Below, piece by piece: positions 1 through 13,960 of a stretch of 64,000 nt of DNA. The DNA is from Mycteria americana. Its lineage: Eukaryota; Chordata; Aves; Ciconiiformes; Ciconiidae. The stretch is from NCBI RefSeq assembly GCF_035582795.1, contig NC_134367.1, positions 88,333,062 to 88,397,061 of the forward strand, given 5' to 3'. Numbering within the stretch: the first letter of the stretch is position 1; the number at the start of each line of letters is the position of its first letter. The notes under the pieces were generated by a model. That model was not told the origin of the DNA and searched no databases. It worked only from the letters and a program-made list of their open reading frames with translations. A program made the position numbers and the translations under genes.

Positions 1-959
1 GTCTAGTGTTTGGGAAATACACTGTTGATGAGTTGACCAATAAAAAACTAAAAAAAACAAACAACAAACTGCAAAAGAAAGGTGAATTCCCAGCTGTCTG
101 TAACCTGCATTTTGTTGATTGAATTTGTTCTGACATAAATAAACAGGTTGCATCACTTTTCTGTAATATTAACCAAGATTTTAAATTGGTTTTATTTAAA
201 TATTTAATCAGTTGGACATAAGTAGATTTGCTGAGGATTATGCGAGTTCGCATGAATCAAATAGTATTTTCACATTTTAGCTTTTATTCCTTCTTCCTTT
301 GCAATAACTTCATAATACATTTGGCCCAGACCTATCTACTTTATTGCGCCTTTTTCCCTATAGTCTTTTCAGCTGGCATGTTCCTTTTCTCATGAGTTTC
401 GACATGGGCGGTCCATTTTGTGGCAGCTTCCCTTTTTAGCAGAGTATGTTACCGTAAATGAGACAGCTAATCTTTTTGAATTGTAGTCGCTTAAGCCAAA
501 TGTTTTCTTCCAATTCTATTATATCAGCAGTAAATTTGGACCCCCAAAATTTGCAGTATTTGGGTACACAGAATGAAGGAAATACTTAGGTTTAAGTAGG
601 TGCTGAAACAAATCTATAAATTGTTATCTGTTACTCCATTCTTAAGAAGTTACTGCTTGTTGTGTAGTTTTCCTGCATATATAAAATTTTTGCATATTTA
701 CAAAAAAAAAAGAACAAGAAAAAAAAATATTTAACATTATTACAAAAATGGATGTTTTTTCACTTCTTAGAAATACTATCCAGTGAAATAGACAGTTGAA
801 TAGTTGAACCAAGATTGCCATTCCCATATTAAGTAAATGATGCAGGATGTAATTTAGTGTTTTCTGATTCCTATGTCTGGGTTTATTTCAGTAGAACCTA
901 ACACGCTTTGTCCAACCTTTACAGTGCTATCACCCATATTCACAAATGGAATTGCTGGA
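1..959. other. Intergenic, nothing recognised
   Basis: AT-rich sequence with an A-rich patch near 700-730. No exon, RNA gene or transposon signature is seen. Confidence 0.6.
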
Positions 960-2640
960 TTACGTGAGATCCACAGTCTAAGATGCTAGCTGGTAAGGGC
1001 TTTGGCATGCAGTTTAAAGTTAGCGATTGCACTGGCGCCAGTTGCTGGATTATGGCTAAGGTGGTGCCAAGGTTCAAAACTACACAGGACTGGGAGTTTG
1101 GTTTATTGCTGGCCTTCAGGAGCAGGAGGAAAAATGATGTGACATGAGCAAATAGCTTCTGAATAGCTGCAGGCTGTTACAGTCCACTGCATTTTGGCTA
1201 AATCCATACCTAGGCATAGGACTGCAACTAATAATATTAGGGTTAACGTAAGGATTCAAAACAGAACAGGACAAGGAGCTTGCTTTAGTTCTGGTTCCTG
1301 AAAGGCCTACAATAGCAAGGTAGTGTCTGTTGTCAAATGATTTAAGGTTAGTTCCCAAATAGTTAGAAAGTTGTCAGTGGGCAAGGTTAGGATTTGAATT
1401 TGAATCTTGCAACAGCAAAAGGCTAATTTGAGGAATGGTACTAGCATGGTCATATGCTAGCAGCAGTAATTCATAGCTAGTCTTCACTTCATAGGATGCC
1501 CTGAAAAAACAAGGGGCTTAGTCCTTTTTGCCATATCTAACCTCATCTGCAGTCATCATCCTAAGAATGGCTCAGAGGAACATGGCAACCTGTATGGCCA
1601 AATAACTTGTTGCTATTTCTGAAGTACTGCTGAGCTGCCATTCAAGTCAAGTTTAGACTAGACTTGGGATTAGTAGAAAGGTGATAAAGATTCAGTTTAT
1701 GATTAGCTGAATAAAGACAACAAATATGAGGGCCAATACCCATTTGGGCAACTTTTCATGGATATGGGATGGGAGATGGGAAGCAGATATGGGATGCTAG
1801 GCTACAGCTTGATGATAGGATAGCAGCTAGCATTTGAGTAACAAGCAGCGAAGGGCAAAACTGCTGTTGTTTCTTGCAGTATTTGTGAGGCAAGATGTAG
1901 ACTGCATAAGTACAGGGATGTGGCTTATGATTTGTTAAAGTTAGGGCTGGGTTCATTTAGGCCTCAGTTTTCATGGATGCATATACTCATGGAGCCATTG
2001 AGAGGACCGTTATTTACTTACTCTACAACCTACTCGCTCTCATCGCAGCACTCGGGTGTTTTGCAGAATCCATCAGAAGAGCAATCCTTTTGCTCCCTGT
2101 GTTGTTGTGAATACCAACTCAAACCTTACACTGCAACTAAGTCTATATGCTGGTCCAGTAACATATATTCACTCTGCAACTAAACATAAAAACTGTTGGC
2201 TGTGTTTTACTAATCCTTATCCTACTGATGGGTGTTTTGCATGGCCTGTCAATCAACCTAAAACTTCATTCATTCCTACTTCCATCCATAACTGAACTCT
2301 AACGTGAGACCCAATTCTAAACATAGATTTGGCAGGCACCTTAGCATGCTATCGGTAGCAAATTTACCCATTCTGTCACTGATCCTAAACTTAGCCATCT
2401 AGGTTACAGCAGTTACAGCACCATTCCTCATTGTTTTCCTATGTACCTTGCAGGATTTAGTGACTAGCCTTAACCTTATCCTCAGAATTAATCAGGAAGC
2501 AATTGTCTTGCTGGCTTCAGCATCTTTATGTCTTGCAGTATTCAGTCACAATCATAAATTCTTCAGTGCCCACTGTTCTAAACCCCAACCCTTATACTTG
2601 GACCTAACCTACTATTCCATATACCTGTCCTGTTGAGACA
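960..2640. repeat. Degenerate TTAGG-like repeat field with inverted halves
   Basis: The left part has repeated G-strand motifs (TTAGGGTTAACG at 1238, AAGGTTAG at 1343, CAAGGTTAGGATT at 1382, AAAGTTAGGGCTGGG at 1936). The right part has the complementary type (CCTTAACCTTATCC at 2468, CCCAACCCTTATAC at 2583, GACCTAACC at 2600). The segments at 1071 (GGTTCAAAAC) and 1252 (GGATTCAAAAC) start similar ~50-bp stretches, a period near 182 bp. The 11-mer at 1429-1439 recurs as its complement at 2420-2430. This suggests an old tandem array, part of it inverted. Confidence 0.45.
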
Positions 2641-5600
2641 CAGAATTACTGCTGCTGGAGAACCACCATCCTTTCAAACAACATTTAACCTTTAATTCCT
2701 TTTTCAGATCATGCCATAAGAAGCATGGCTCTTTAAGTTGTCTGGCAGCTGGAATTCAGGGTAGAACAAAGTGCTGTCATCAGACTTAAGTGCTGTCATC
2801 CTGAATACTGCAGCATCTAACTAGGATATATTTATACTGCGTACAGGGCAGTTCAAGGCAGTATCATGTAGAAATACTAGCTCTGGGTGAACTGATATTT
2901 GCAGTCTTACAGCCTGAAACTTCAGGCCATGAAAAAGTTATTTCTACATTATTTGGGTACCTAAACCTAAGGTACGTGAGAGTACCTCCAAGCACATGGC
3001 TGTGAAGCCATGATCTTGCTTCCAGACTTAAGTACTGTCACATCATTTGCACAGAAATGGGTCTCCCGAACACAGCAGCAAAATAAGTCAGTGATAACAC
3101 TCAGATTGTATAGTAGCTTAGTAGCAGGAGCTAAATTCTTTTCTGGCTTTCTGGCAGATCTTCTCCCATGAGCACCCCAACTATCAAGCTATGTGGATTT
3201 CTGCAGTGGAGAGCACCAAGATGCACTAGTGAAACTGTCCTGGTTTTTAAAACTAATTCAAGAACCACTTGGAAAACACAGTGGATATGGCTTTGCAAAT
3301 GAGTGCTTGGGATTAGAAGAATTGATCAAAGGAGGAAGACCTGAGCTCCAGTCCCTTCTCTAAAGACTGTTCATGCATTTTATCCTACAGCTTTTTCATA
3401 TATAAGCTGTTGGGACAAACACCGGGACTCATATCTTCCCCTCATCAAGAAGAGTGTTGTGTTAGAGGGACACGCACAAATTACTTCCTTCTAGACTTAA
3501 AAGAAACCAGTGTACATCTTTCTTTACTAATAGCATTGATATTGCTAGTGCTCCAAATATTGGTAGATTTTCAATGAAATCCGCTAGGCAGAATGGGTTA
3601 AACAGGCTAATTAGCTCTCACAACAGACCCCAAAAGAGAAAGAGTATATAATATATCCTTATGCTATATGTAGGTAATATAGAATATAGTGAAACCGAGT
3701 GATGTGTTCAGTCAGAGACGGAATCCAGTTCACAGCTAGGTTTTTCATTAAGCGCAAGCAGTCGATTTATGTAAGTTATCCTGAAAATTTCTAGTAAGAG
3801 TGGGGAGGAGGATGGGTATGGTTTGGGATCCAAAGCGAATTACAAGCCTCCCTGAGGCCAGTGGATGCCATGAGCACTTTCTGGCTCAGCTGGAGCAACC
3901 CAGTCCCATTCTATAGTAAGAACAACAAATGGGAGCTACAGCCCAATACGCAGGGCTGCATAACCAGTGCAGAGAAGAACCACCTATGTCAGTAGTGGGT
4001 GTAGTGACTGCAAATGCAAGGGTTCTGGGTCACTGCTTGTAGCCTGTGCGGCTTGAAGGAGAAAGCCAACAGCAGCAATTGCAAGCATGACTAATTGAGA
4101 GCACAGGCATAACTTGTAGAGGTCAGGGTACGACAGATGTGAGGATTTTGAAATAAAGCAGTTGCCCACTGTGTTTAAAGAAACATGACTTTATGCAAGT
4201 AAACAAGATTAGACCAGAGACCGTGCCAGACTTTAGAGTATGCCTGTTAATTCTAGTGGAACAACTGAAGTTAATAGGTTTGAATCATATGCTAAAAGCA
4301 GGTACCATATGCAAGTATTTTCCTGATTTATGATCTCTGCTTTTTAAATGAGAAGCCAAAGTAGTCAAAGCACTGAAAGAACTGAGGAAAAAAAGAAAAT
4401 CAGTGACTGCCTGCACGCCTCCATTTCTTGTCCATCAATAGCAGCTCTGAAACTTGTGGCCTAGATACTATAAACATTATACTCGGGCTTAGGTTTATGC
4501 ACATTCTTCATACTGAAGACAATGGAATTTTGTTTGAGTAGTTCCTGTACTATTTAAGAGACCAATGTGTAAAAATGACTGCAATACCAAAGTCAGGGAA
4601 AGCCATTTATTTTCATACTTCTGTTTCTTCCTCTGCAAAGAAGAGGAAAATACATAAGGCAGATTAGAATTTAACTCAGGAAAACAGGCTTTTCAGTCTT
4701 AGCAATGAATTAGTTGAAATAATTATGGCAAGTTCCATGTTGCTAATGCAGACATTAAAAAGCTAAAGATATTATTGTGCTCCTGATGTCAGGTTAAAAA
4801 TAACTAGTATATGCTTCGAGTGAACACAAATGCATTTCTCTCAGTAATGGTTTTCCAGAAGATTAACACAGAGACTTTGATTCTACAAGGACCTGTATTT
4901 TTTTCATTTATGAGAACAAGCAGTAGAAGTAAATCTACTGAAATGAGGTGCAATATTTGCTTAGAACTTTGCCTTGTTTGATAGGAGACTTGATATAATG
5001 ATCATAAAGCGTGTTAAATCAAAGGAATGTGAAGATATATTTTAACTGGGTACATAACAAAAGGAACAACATTATGAAATAAAGAGATCGTGGGTTTCCT
5101 ATCAGTGAGTGATGTTGTGTGAATAATGAATATAAAAATGGTTTATCAGCACCAGACGGTAAAAATCTGTCTGTTATACCTTAACATCTTGCAAAGAAAC
5201 AAGCAACTTATTAGATCTGTTTATACTATTCTTCCATCAGCAGAAAAAGTGACTTAAATGGGTTTCTGTTATTTCAGAACTGAAAGGATGAAGACTCAGT
5301 CTGCCTAGCTTTGGAATATTGTATTTGACAAAAAAATATTCAGATGTGCATACTGGGAGAGGTTAATGTAAGTCACACTGTTTATGAATCTAGAAGATTG
5401 TCTTCAAAAATTGTTCTTAGCCAAACATGTTCCATCAAAGTGGCAATGAAGGTATCGCAACTAATCATATCAGAAATAAAACCACTTTAACAGGGCAACA
5501 CAAAACAATAACATCCTAAGCAACCAGGATTCTGCTTGCTAATTTGGATATGAGACTTAAAAAAGATCCTGATCCTACTGAAGATTTCTAGTCCACTTCC

Positions 5601-7569
5601 AATATTAAGCTGAAGGAAAAAATAATGGATAATCTGTCTCTGCTAGGCAAATGGAATTCTGTAAAACTCATTTCTGTAAAACTCGTGATACAAAGAAACA
5701 TCCACTGAGATCATGGTGAAAAAAACAATCTCTTCCCAGTTTTTGGCCTATGTTGAGAGGCATATGGATCCAGAAGACAGAGAACAAAACAAGGACATCG
5801 CAAACTTGAATTCTGTTCCAAGCTCTCACATAAATCTTCTGTATGACTTTGGATAACTCACACCACACGCCTTTCATTCCCTTATGAACATTTTGCCTGT
5901 TGTATGTAGTTAGATAGCAGTCCCTGTGAGACAAAGGCTTTTATTGTGTGTTTGTACAGCACACAACGCAACAATGTCAGGACAAGTCTCTAGGCACGAT
6001 AAATAAACATAGGTATGTTCCGCAAAAATAAGATAAACAACAAATGAGATTGTACGTGACAGTATAAGCAAACAAAGAAAACGGACTGTTTGGATTTGAC
6101 ACTATCTGGGTGTTAAATGTAACACTGAGTAGAGGTACATAGCATAGTTTTGATTCTTGCTATTGACACCAAAATTAAGCTAGAGGGCAAATTTAGGTTT
6201 TTTGTAAGACAAGTTAGGCCTTGCAAAACATAATTGAATCTGTTGTAGCAATTACTCTTAAATGGAGAGTCACAATTTTCCCTTTGATAATCATGTTACA
6301 AGGTTTGAAAGAGATTTGAATAACAATGCACCTAATTGTCCTTTCACACAAGCGAAAGTTCCCAGTAAAGCTGATAGAGTTATATGAGTGAAAGCTGAGA
6401 ACTCAGGCCATGTGAGCTATGGCAGTTCCAGCAGTTAGTTACTAGCGGCTACTCCCCCCTTAGACTTGCCTGGTTTGTTACAATGTCCTTTTAAAAACAA
6501 TGGGGAGATCACTCCTCACACAGCACGAGAATAAGCTTTAACTTTTTTGAAGACAACTTCATTGCATCAGAGGAGTAAAATTCTTAGTCTTGTTTTTCAT
6601 CATTGTTAGTTGATCTCTGGGGTTTCCTGGGCTCTAGTTAGCAAGTGCTTGGAGATAAGAATCTGACCTTGGTTTTTCCCCTTGGAGGGAATTCTATGCA
6701 ATGAACAACACATCTGAAGAGTCTGTGATAAGCTGTGTTGCTGAAGAGAAATAGTGCACCATGCTGCAACAGATGGATTTTCCTGAGTACTTACGGTTTC
6801 GTGCTCATTTATAATGTCCTGTTATACCTCAGAAGATGTAACAAAGACATAAATAACTGAAGCCAGGTTATTACTTCAGAGTGAGAAAAGTCTCCTAGCC
6901 CACAAGAATTCCCAGGAAGTGTGACTCACTACTGCTCAGGGACTCTCATAAGTCAAAGGCAAATTGTTCAAGCGTGGGTGTAAACCTTTAACCAAAGCAG
7001 ACTACATTGTGGCTTCTCCAAAATGGATTCCTACAAGCCTCATCATCACCTCTCTTTTGCTCAGATTTGCAATAAGGCATTTATCCTATAAAGATAGACC
7101 TTTTTCAAGCACAGAGCCATCCCAGTAATGGCAGTGTGTATATACGTGGTTTAAAACAGGAAGCATAGCAGGGAAATATTTGCTTGTTGATGATGTTCAA
7201 GATCACGTCACCTGTTTCATTTACTGGAAGCATGTAGATGTTGCATAGGACAGGGGACAAGTGCTCATTGTGAGATTTCATAATGAAAACATCTCTTAGT
7301 AAAGAAGCAGTTTCTCATTACTATTCTTCAGATGTGTCCATCCAGAAAAGATTCAAGAAATTTCTGGGCACCATGTATTTTAGTTATTGCTATTACTAAG
7401 TATATCCAAATCACTTACACTTAAATATAAGTATCTTTTCAATGGTAATGAAATACTTTTAATTCCATCACTAAGTAATCCAGAAAAAAAGTCAACAGTA
7501 GGTACTAAAGTTAGGTTTTGTTCCCATATCTGGCTAATGACCTGGCTAAGAGTTCTGTGAGTTCCGGGG
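2641..7569. other. Intergenic, nothing recognised
   Basis: About 4.9 kb of AT-rich single-copy-looking sequence. Short open frames (for example minus 5934-5668) lack any protein signature, and no transposon is recognised. Confidence 0.6.
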
Positions 7570-8296
7570 AGGTTAGTAGAGGGAAGCTGCTTTACAGAAA
7601 AAGACCTGCAGGTCCTGGTGAACACCAAGTTGAACATGAGCCAGCAATGTGCCCTTGTGGCAAACAAGGCCAACAGTATCCTGGGCTACTAGAAGGAGCA
7701 TTGCCAGCAGGTGGTGAACTGAGGTACAGAGGGAGGTGGTCCTTCCTCTGTACTCTGCACTGGTGAGGCCACACGTGGAGTACTGTGTCCAGTTTGGGGT
7801 TCCCCAGTACAAGAGAGATATGGAGCTACTGGAGAAAGTCAAGCAAAGGGCCATGAAGATGGTTAAGGGACTGGAGCATCTTTCCTATGAGGAAAGGCTG
7901 AGAGAGCTGGGACTGTTCATGTTGGAGAAGAGAAGGTTCGGGGCGGAGAGCTCATCAATGTGTACAAATCTCTGAAGGCAGGGTGTAAAGAAGATGGAGC
8001 CAGACTCTTCTCAGTGGTGTTCAGTGACAGGACCAGAGGCAATGGGCACAAACTGAAACACAGGAAGTTCTGTTTGAACATCAGGAAACACTTTTTTACT
8101 GTGCAGGTGACTGAGCGCTGGCACAGGTTGCCAGAGAGGTTGTGGAGTCTCCATCCTTGGAGATATTCAAAAGCCATCGGGATATGGTCCTGGGCAGCCT
8201 GCTCTAGGTGGTCCTGCTTGAGCATGTGGGTTGGACAAGATGACCTCCAGAGGTCCCTTCCAACCTCAATCATTCTGTGATTCTGTGATTCTGTGA
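7570..8296 (+). mobile_element. CR1 LINE, 3' end, 5'-truncated and broken
   Basis: This is the end of the CR1 reverse-transcriptase ORF and the short 3' tail. Frame fragments include [20 protein letters not shown] (from about 7742), [34 protein letters not shown], then after a frameshift near 7940 [20 protein letters not shown] and [15 protein letters not shown]. The copy finishes in three tandem ATTCTGTG units at about 8270-8296, the CR1 3' signature. Upstream of about 7740 the frame is broken by stops. The left boundary is approximate. This is an inactive fossil in + orientation. Confidence 0.93.
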
Positions 8297-10629
8297 GTGC
8301 TCTGAATCATTAATGCTGATGTTTGGTAACTCTGTGGCAAAATTCTAGATAATGGAAGAAAATGTATGCTATGACGATATTAAAAACACCTATTAGAGAC
8401 TATCAGTCTGACATCAGTCTTGGCCAAGAGACTAGAATGGCTGGAAAGGACTCTATTTGTGAGGAATTAAAGGTGACAATGTAATTAAAGCTAAGCAGCA
8501 TGGGTACAAACAATGGATATTTTCATTAACTTGATTGTTTAATGGCATTACAATTTGGGATGCAAATACACCCCAGCAAAAAAAAGAAAATGTTGATTTA
8601 GTATATTGCTTTGTGACATTTTTATTAAAAAAAACTTTGACAGAATTAAAATTACATGTATAGAATCTTCACATTTAAGCCAGGATACAGCAGTTACATT
8701 TATAATTAATTTCTTTGGGTTTTCATTCCTCACTCCGAAGTATAAACTCTGAACCTAAAAGAAAATCACTAATAAGATTTACAAGTGAGATTGGAGAGCT
8801 AGAAAGTAATTAAAAGGACAGATTACTGACAAAAGTCAAACCAGGTTATGGGTGAACTGTCCATAAGTGGGGAGAAAAAAGTAAGCAACCAAATAAACTG
8901 CCCATACTCACCAAGAGAATATGGGATGTTTTACTTATGGGACAGGAGACTATATGCTATGTCTTAAAAAGACTATGTCCTGCACTGTATGGTCAGATCA
9001 ATATGAGCACGATCTTTGTGAAGCTGTGACCAAGAGCAATAAGGAAATGATGTATATACAGCTTGGAACTCAAGATTGCATAGGTTAAAGCATTACTGCT
9101 TTTTGTATCTATGCTAATGCCACTGGAGTCATGTGCCCCGTTCTAATGGCTAAGCCTCAAGAAGAGTAGGAAATAAATTACAGAAGATTTAGAGAAAATA
9201 AATCAAAAGGATAACTAAGATGTGGGAAATGTTCCTTACAATGGAGGACTTTCAACTGCTTCCAAAAACCAGAATAACTTTCTAAAAATGGGCATAAATC
9301 TCTCTGCATTATATGGTGGTGAAAATGTCATCATATCTCTGAGATAACAGTATCTTCAATCCAGTAAAGTCTAGCTGAATGCTGGAACATGCTTAAGTAT
9401 AACATCAACTACAATTCATTAGGTTTTATGTTTCTCTAATTCTCCATCCTACCTTTTCAAGAAAAAACCTGCTAGAGATCTTCTTAAGACCTCCCAGTGG
9501 CTGATGACTCACACAGTAGAAGAACTTTGTGCAGCAGAAACATAATATATGCAGATAGCTTTTTCAGTTACCTCAGAGAGCCCCTTTGGCTCATCTTACT
9601 AATTCAATGCACATATTTGAAACTATATGCTTTGAATTATAACTTTTTTCCCTACAGAATGAAAATATTACTAATTATACAATCGAAGTCCTGACATTTA
9701 GCCTCTCTAAATTGTTCATAACTTTAAACTTCACCAACCTCTCATGAATTTGTCTAAAACTGCTGCTTATCTCTATTTTTCTGTGTTTCTTTTTCAATTG
9801 TTGTAGTAATGCTCAGGTCATGACTTCAGGCAGGAGATATCCATGAGGATTTGCTGAATGCTAATAAGATGATCACATAGACAGTAAATTTATTTAGTAA
9901 TAACAAATGTGGAAGGAGATACAGATAATAAGGAATGGTATTGCGGCAGAACCATTCTAGTTTATGTCTTATATAATGGTCCTTGAAGCATCTGGCATTC
10001 AAACAGGACACAAGCCAACGGTAACAAGTTCTTTTGTGCAGCAAGCAGTGAACAGCCCGACTAACAATACTACTGTAATCCAGCAATATACCTTTGAAGT
10101 TAAGAAAAGACACAACCACTGAGATTAAATCTGTAGCCAAAATCTGTGTATGATAAGATGAGTGAAGCAACTATCATTTTGATTTATAGCTGTGCAGCTA
10201 AATCCACCTAATATCAAGAGCCTCAGTAAGAATCAGATTCCTGAGATAGCCTTTGGCTATATATGAGTGAAGCCAGAGAGAAAGTTAAAAGGTCAACACC
10301 GTATCTCAAAAATTCAATGTAAACGCGGTCATCATTTAATGAAGCCAAGTAAGATCTTTTAAAGCCAATGATTTAGCTGAGGCATTCTGAAATTATAACC
10401 CCACAAAAGACATAATCCAAGTGTTTGAGTCCATGGTCACTAAACAAAAAGCTCTAATTCCAAGCTTCAGCCTCCTTTGACTAATGTTTTTTAACAGAAT
10501 CACACTGTTGCGACAGTTCCTGCAAATTCTTGCCATTTTGTCAGCTCATTTGCTTCCTTCAGCAGCAGTCATACGCGGCTGGTTCTGACAGATAGGCTTG
10601 TGATAAACGCACAAACTTAATTCATCATC
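8297..10629. other. Intergenic, nothing recognised
   Basis: AT-rich sequence between two CR1 copies. The 114-codon minus frame at 10170-9826 has no family resemblance and no splice context, so it is not called. Confidence 0.6.
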
Positions 10630-10797
10630 AGGGAAGTGGTTGAGTCACCACCCCTGGAGGTATTTAAAAGGCGTGTAGATGTGGCACTTAGGGACATGGT
10701 TTAGTGGGGGACTTTAGTAGTGTTAGGTTTACGGTTGGACTCGATGATCTTAAAGGTCTTTTCCAACATAAATGATTCTATGATTCTATGATTCTAA
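10630..10797 (+). mobile_element. CR1 LINE, short 3' terminal fragment
   Basis: The segment contains the end of the CR1 ORF region (GTTGAGTCACCACCCCTGGA), then TTGGACTCGATGATCTTAAA and a terminal array of ATTCTATG repeats at about 10772-10796. It is severely 5'-truncated, about 170 bp, + orientation. Confidence 0.9.
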
Positions 10798-13700
10798 ATC
10801 AGTTGTACTTATCTATCCCAATGCAAAGTGAAGTAGATGATAATGTTGTAATTGAATAACACTTTTTAAACTTGCCTACCATAGACATAAATGAGAATGT
10901 AGGCTCATGTAAATTTTTGTAGCTTTATTGGTAAAATCAAGTTACTTTAGAGAATGAATTAGTACAGATTCTTATCTAAAATATGTTTGTTTGCTACCAT
11001 ACCGTAAAGAGAAATGTGTCATTTGCATGTGTCTCAAGCTGTTAATGCATCTGATTTCTTCTTAGCACTGTAGTACATCAGAGACAACTTCGAAGTTTGT
11101 AAACACCAACAAATTAATGTCAGTTCCTCACGTAGGAGTCAATTGCATTTTCAGATTAGCCATGAGTTGCATCTATTTTCCATAGAGATATTAAAACATT
11201 GTTTAGAAACAGTCTTTTGGAAGAGAAATGTATTTATCACTTTCCATAGGATGACAGCCACTGATCTCAGACTGTTGTTTTCTGTCGCATTCTTTGAATT
11301 TAAACCAGTGATGTCTGGAAGTAAGTTGTCTTTGCATATGCAGACAGCAGAAAAATGCCAGCCTGCATCTAAGTGATATTAAATTCTGTTAATGGTATGA
11401 CCGTTTGCAATCATTGTTTAAAAAGTATGCACCCATTCAATGTTTTGTAGCAAACCATGCCATGGTTTGTAGCCTTACATAATGGCTTATGAACCTTTCT
11501 TCAGCAGCAACGAAAAACACCACCAACCCTGCCACTGTCACTTGGTTCAGCAGCTTCTCTGTAGTTGGCCATGACTGGGCCCTTCCTCAGACTTTTCAGT
11601 TGGGTCCCACCTAAAGCTTTAATAGGTCTTGTTTCATAATATCTCTAAGACAAAGCCTTTCCACTTCTGCATCACCCACGTAGGCCGCCTTCATCTTGTT
11701 TTACCCACTGCAGCCTCCTCTTTTATGGCTTTCACAAACACATCTTACTCCCCTCTTGTGCATTCAGAATGCTGAGGGAAGCTCAGTTCCCTGTCTCTCT
11801 GCGGGTTCCTCCTCCTTTGCCAGACTTAGGAACTCCATTTCCCTTTTGAGTAGCAGAAGGACGAATCTCCATGCTGCTCATTTCCACCACTGAAACATAG
11901 ACCTCTGCCAATAACGCCAGTCCGTCTGTTAAAATGTCATACAAGCAGCTGAAAACTTTCTACCATGCCCCAATATTATGTGCGTAAAAAGGTCTTCAAA
12001 CATAGGTGTTACAGCCCTGAGAACGTGTCCCCTCTGGGAGGTCTGGCTCCCAGGGCTAAGGGCCAATTTAGAGCTGGTGCAGCTGCGTGCGGCCACCTTC
12101 CTCTGGTGCCCTCGGAGGAAGGCTCCCAGGCAGCACTTTGGGGACGCCTCAGACAGGCCCAAGCCCCCTTCACTTGATTTGAAGCTGAGGCTCTACCAAT
12201 ATATCACCTGAGCTACTTATTGCTCCTGCTGCGTGACAGCCATATATGTGGCTGGCCATGAATCCCGTTGATCCAGACTCTGACCCATAGACTGATTCCC
12301 TGGCCTGGCTTCAGCCTGACCCTGTCACCATCCTGAGGCTGTGTCTGACCCTGGTTGCCTGAGCAGCCGGCCCACACTGCCCAGGCAATCGGCAAAACTA
12401 CCTGGTTACCTGCCTTCAAAGCCCTCCCAGTGAATCTGATCTCTGGTGAAGAGAAAAGCTAAATCAAAGTCTGGGTTTGTTTAGTTTGGCTTAGTATATT
12501 CATAGTGCTTCTTGCGGACCAGCACACAGTTACGTGTTGTCATTCCCTCTTTTTCTTCATGTTCTTAGCTGTTTGTACAGAGCCATGTAAAGGAAGATAT
12601 TAATTCATGGCATATTCAGTCATTGGGAAATATTATTGGCCTTAGAGAAGTCAGTAGCTTGGAAACTCAGTATTAATCACTCTTACCTGGAAACCTGGGG
12701 ATGAAGTGCTGGATTATTTTATGCTGAAGTCAGTCACTGCTCTAAAATGATTTCTTTTATTTTAGTCTCTCTACAAGCTATATGGTTTTGAAAAACCAAA
12801 CAAGAAATAGAAGGATGTTGAATATTCTGCATTTTGAAGTCTTGTTATGATTTGGCAATATTTAATGGTTCCCACGTGGACCTAGAGGCCCTTTTTTTAA
12901 ATCTTGGTTGGCTGTACAGTGAACAAGAGTCCCCCAGTCTGGGGAAGACAATTTAACTCTACAGTCTGAAGTATTCGGTATCTCTGAAAATTAAATATTT
13001 TCTCTGCTTATACTGCCTATAAAATTAGGTCAAATTCTAATACCACTTTTGAAGTGTAAGTCAGAGTAACCTCATTGACTTCAGACTGGAGACCTGGAGA
13101 GTTCTAGTACTTACATAATTTCATGTTTTCTGCTGTCATCAAGATGGCAGCCTTCCCAAAATTTGTATGGATGACAAAATTATATCCCCAGTTACTTCCC
13201 CCAAAATGATATTGATTAGTTTAATAGCTCTTGGCACTATGCCCAGAATTGTCTTTAATAAATAATTTTCCTACTCTCTAAAGATTTTTTTCTGTCTTGA
13301 ATTTACACAGTTTTTATAACAAGTCTCTTTGATTAAAAGCACTATTAAGTATGGTTAAGAATGAATGGAACCAAATTTAAGCAATTCATCATTTTCAATT
13401 CCACAAGCCGATATTGGTAAGTATAGAATAGCTCTGGCTGTCCTTCACTGAGATATGGGTAATTTTTCAAAGCATAATGCCTGTCCAACCTGGAAAACAG
13501 CCACAGGATATCTTATAAAAATTCCATTCACCAGCATTGTTGCAGCTATGATGCTCAATAAGACTTTGCAGAGGTTGTTGACTGGTCTCTGTAGAGTTTA
13601 CAGTTCTTCCAGACTGTAAGTGAAAAGTTTACTACGGCTTCCTCTAAATGACCTTGTTATACTTGCATTCTTTTCACTAATAGTTACTAGATTTTCTTTT

Positions 13701-13960
13701 TTCCAGGTAGGTATTCCTAAACTCAGACACAAAATGGAACTGCATGCTTTAGGGAGGAGTATCTGCATACTCAGGTGTGTGGTCTGCAAACGCAGAGGAG
13801 GCAAATTGCTCTTCTTTCATCCTTGCTGGTTTGTCTAGTGTAACCAAGCCATGTTCACCTGTTTCCATTCTGAACCTGTGGGTACCCTCTGAATGGTGTT
13901 AGGATTCAGAACGGAAGGATTTCTAAGAGGTGGACAGACTGACAGACAGACAATGATGCC
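10798..13960. other. Intergenic with a GC-richer block
   Basis: Mostly AT-rich, but about 11.5-12.45 kb is GC-richer, with repeated GACCC/CTGACCC motifs at 12.27-12.36 kb and a tRNA A-box-like motif on the minus strand near 12214-12185. It may be an old transposon or retroviral remnant; I cannot name it. Confidence 0.5.
11451..11469. repeat. Short palindrome CAAACCATG-C-CATGGTTTG
   Basis: Perfect 9-bp arms with a single central base. No gene or repeat is recognised beside it. Confidence 0.7.

Noticed and set aside
9826..10170. 114-codon minus-strand frame
   Set aside because: No family resemblance, and it lies in ordinary intergenic sequence; frames of this size occur by chance.
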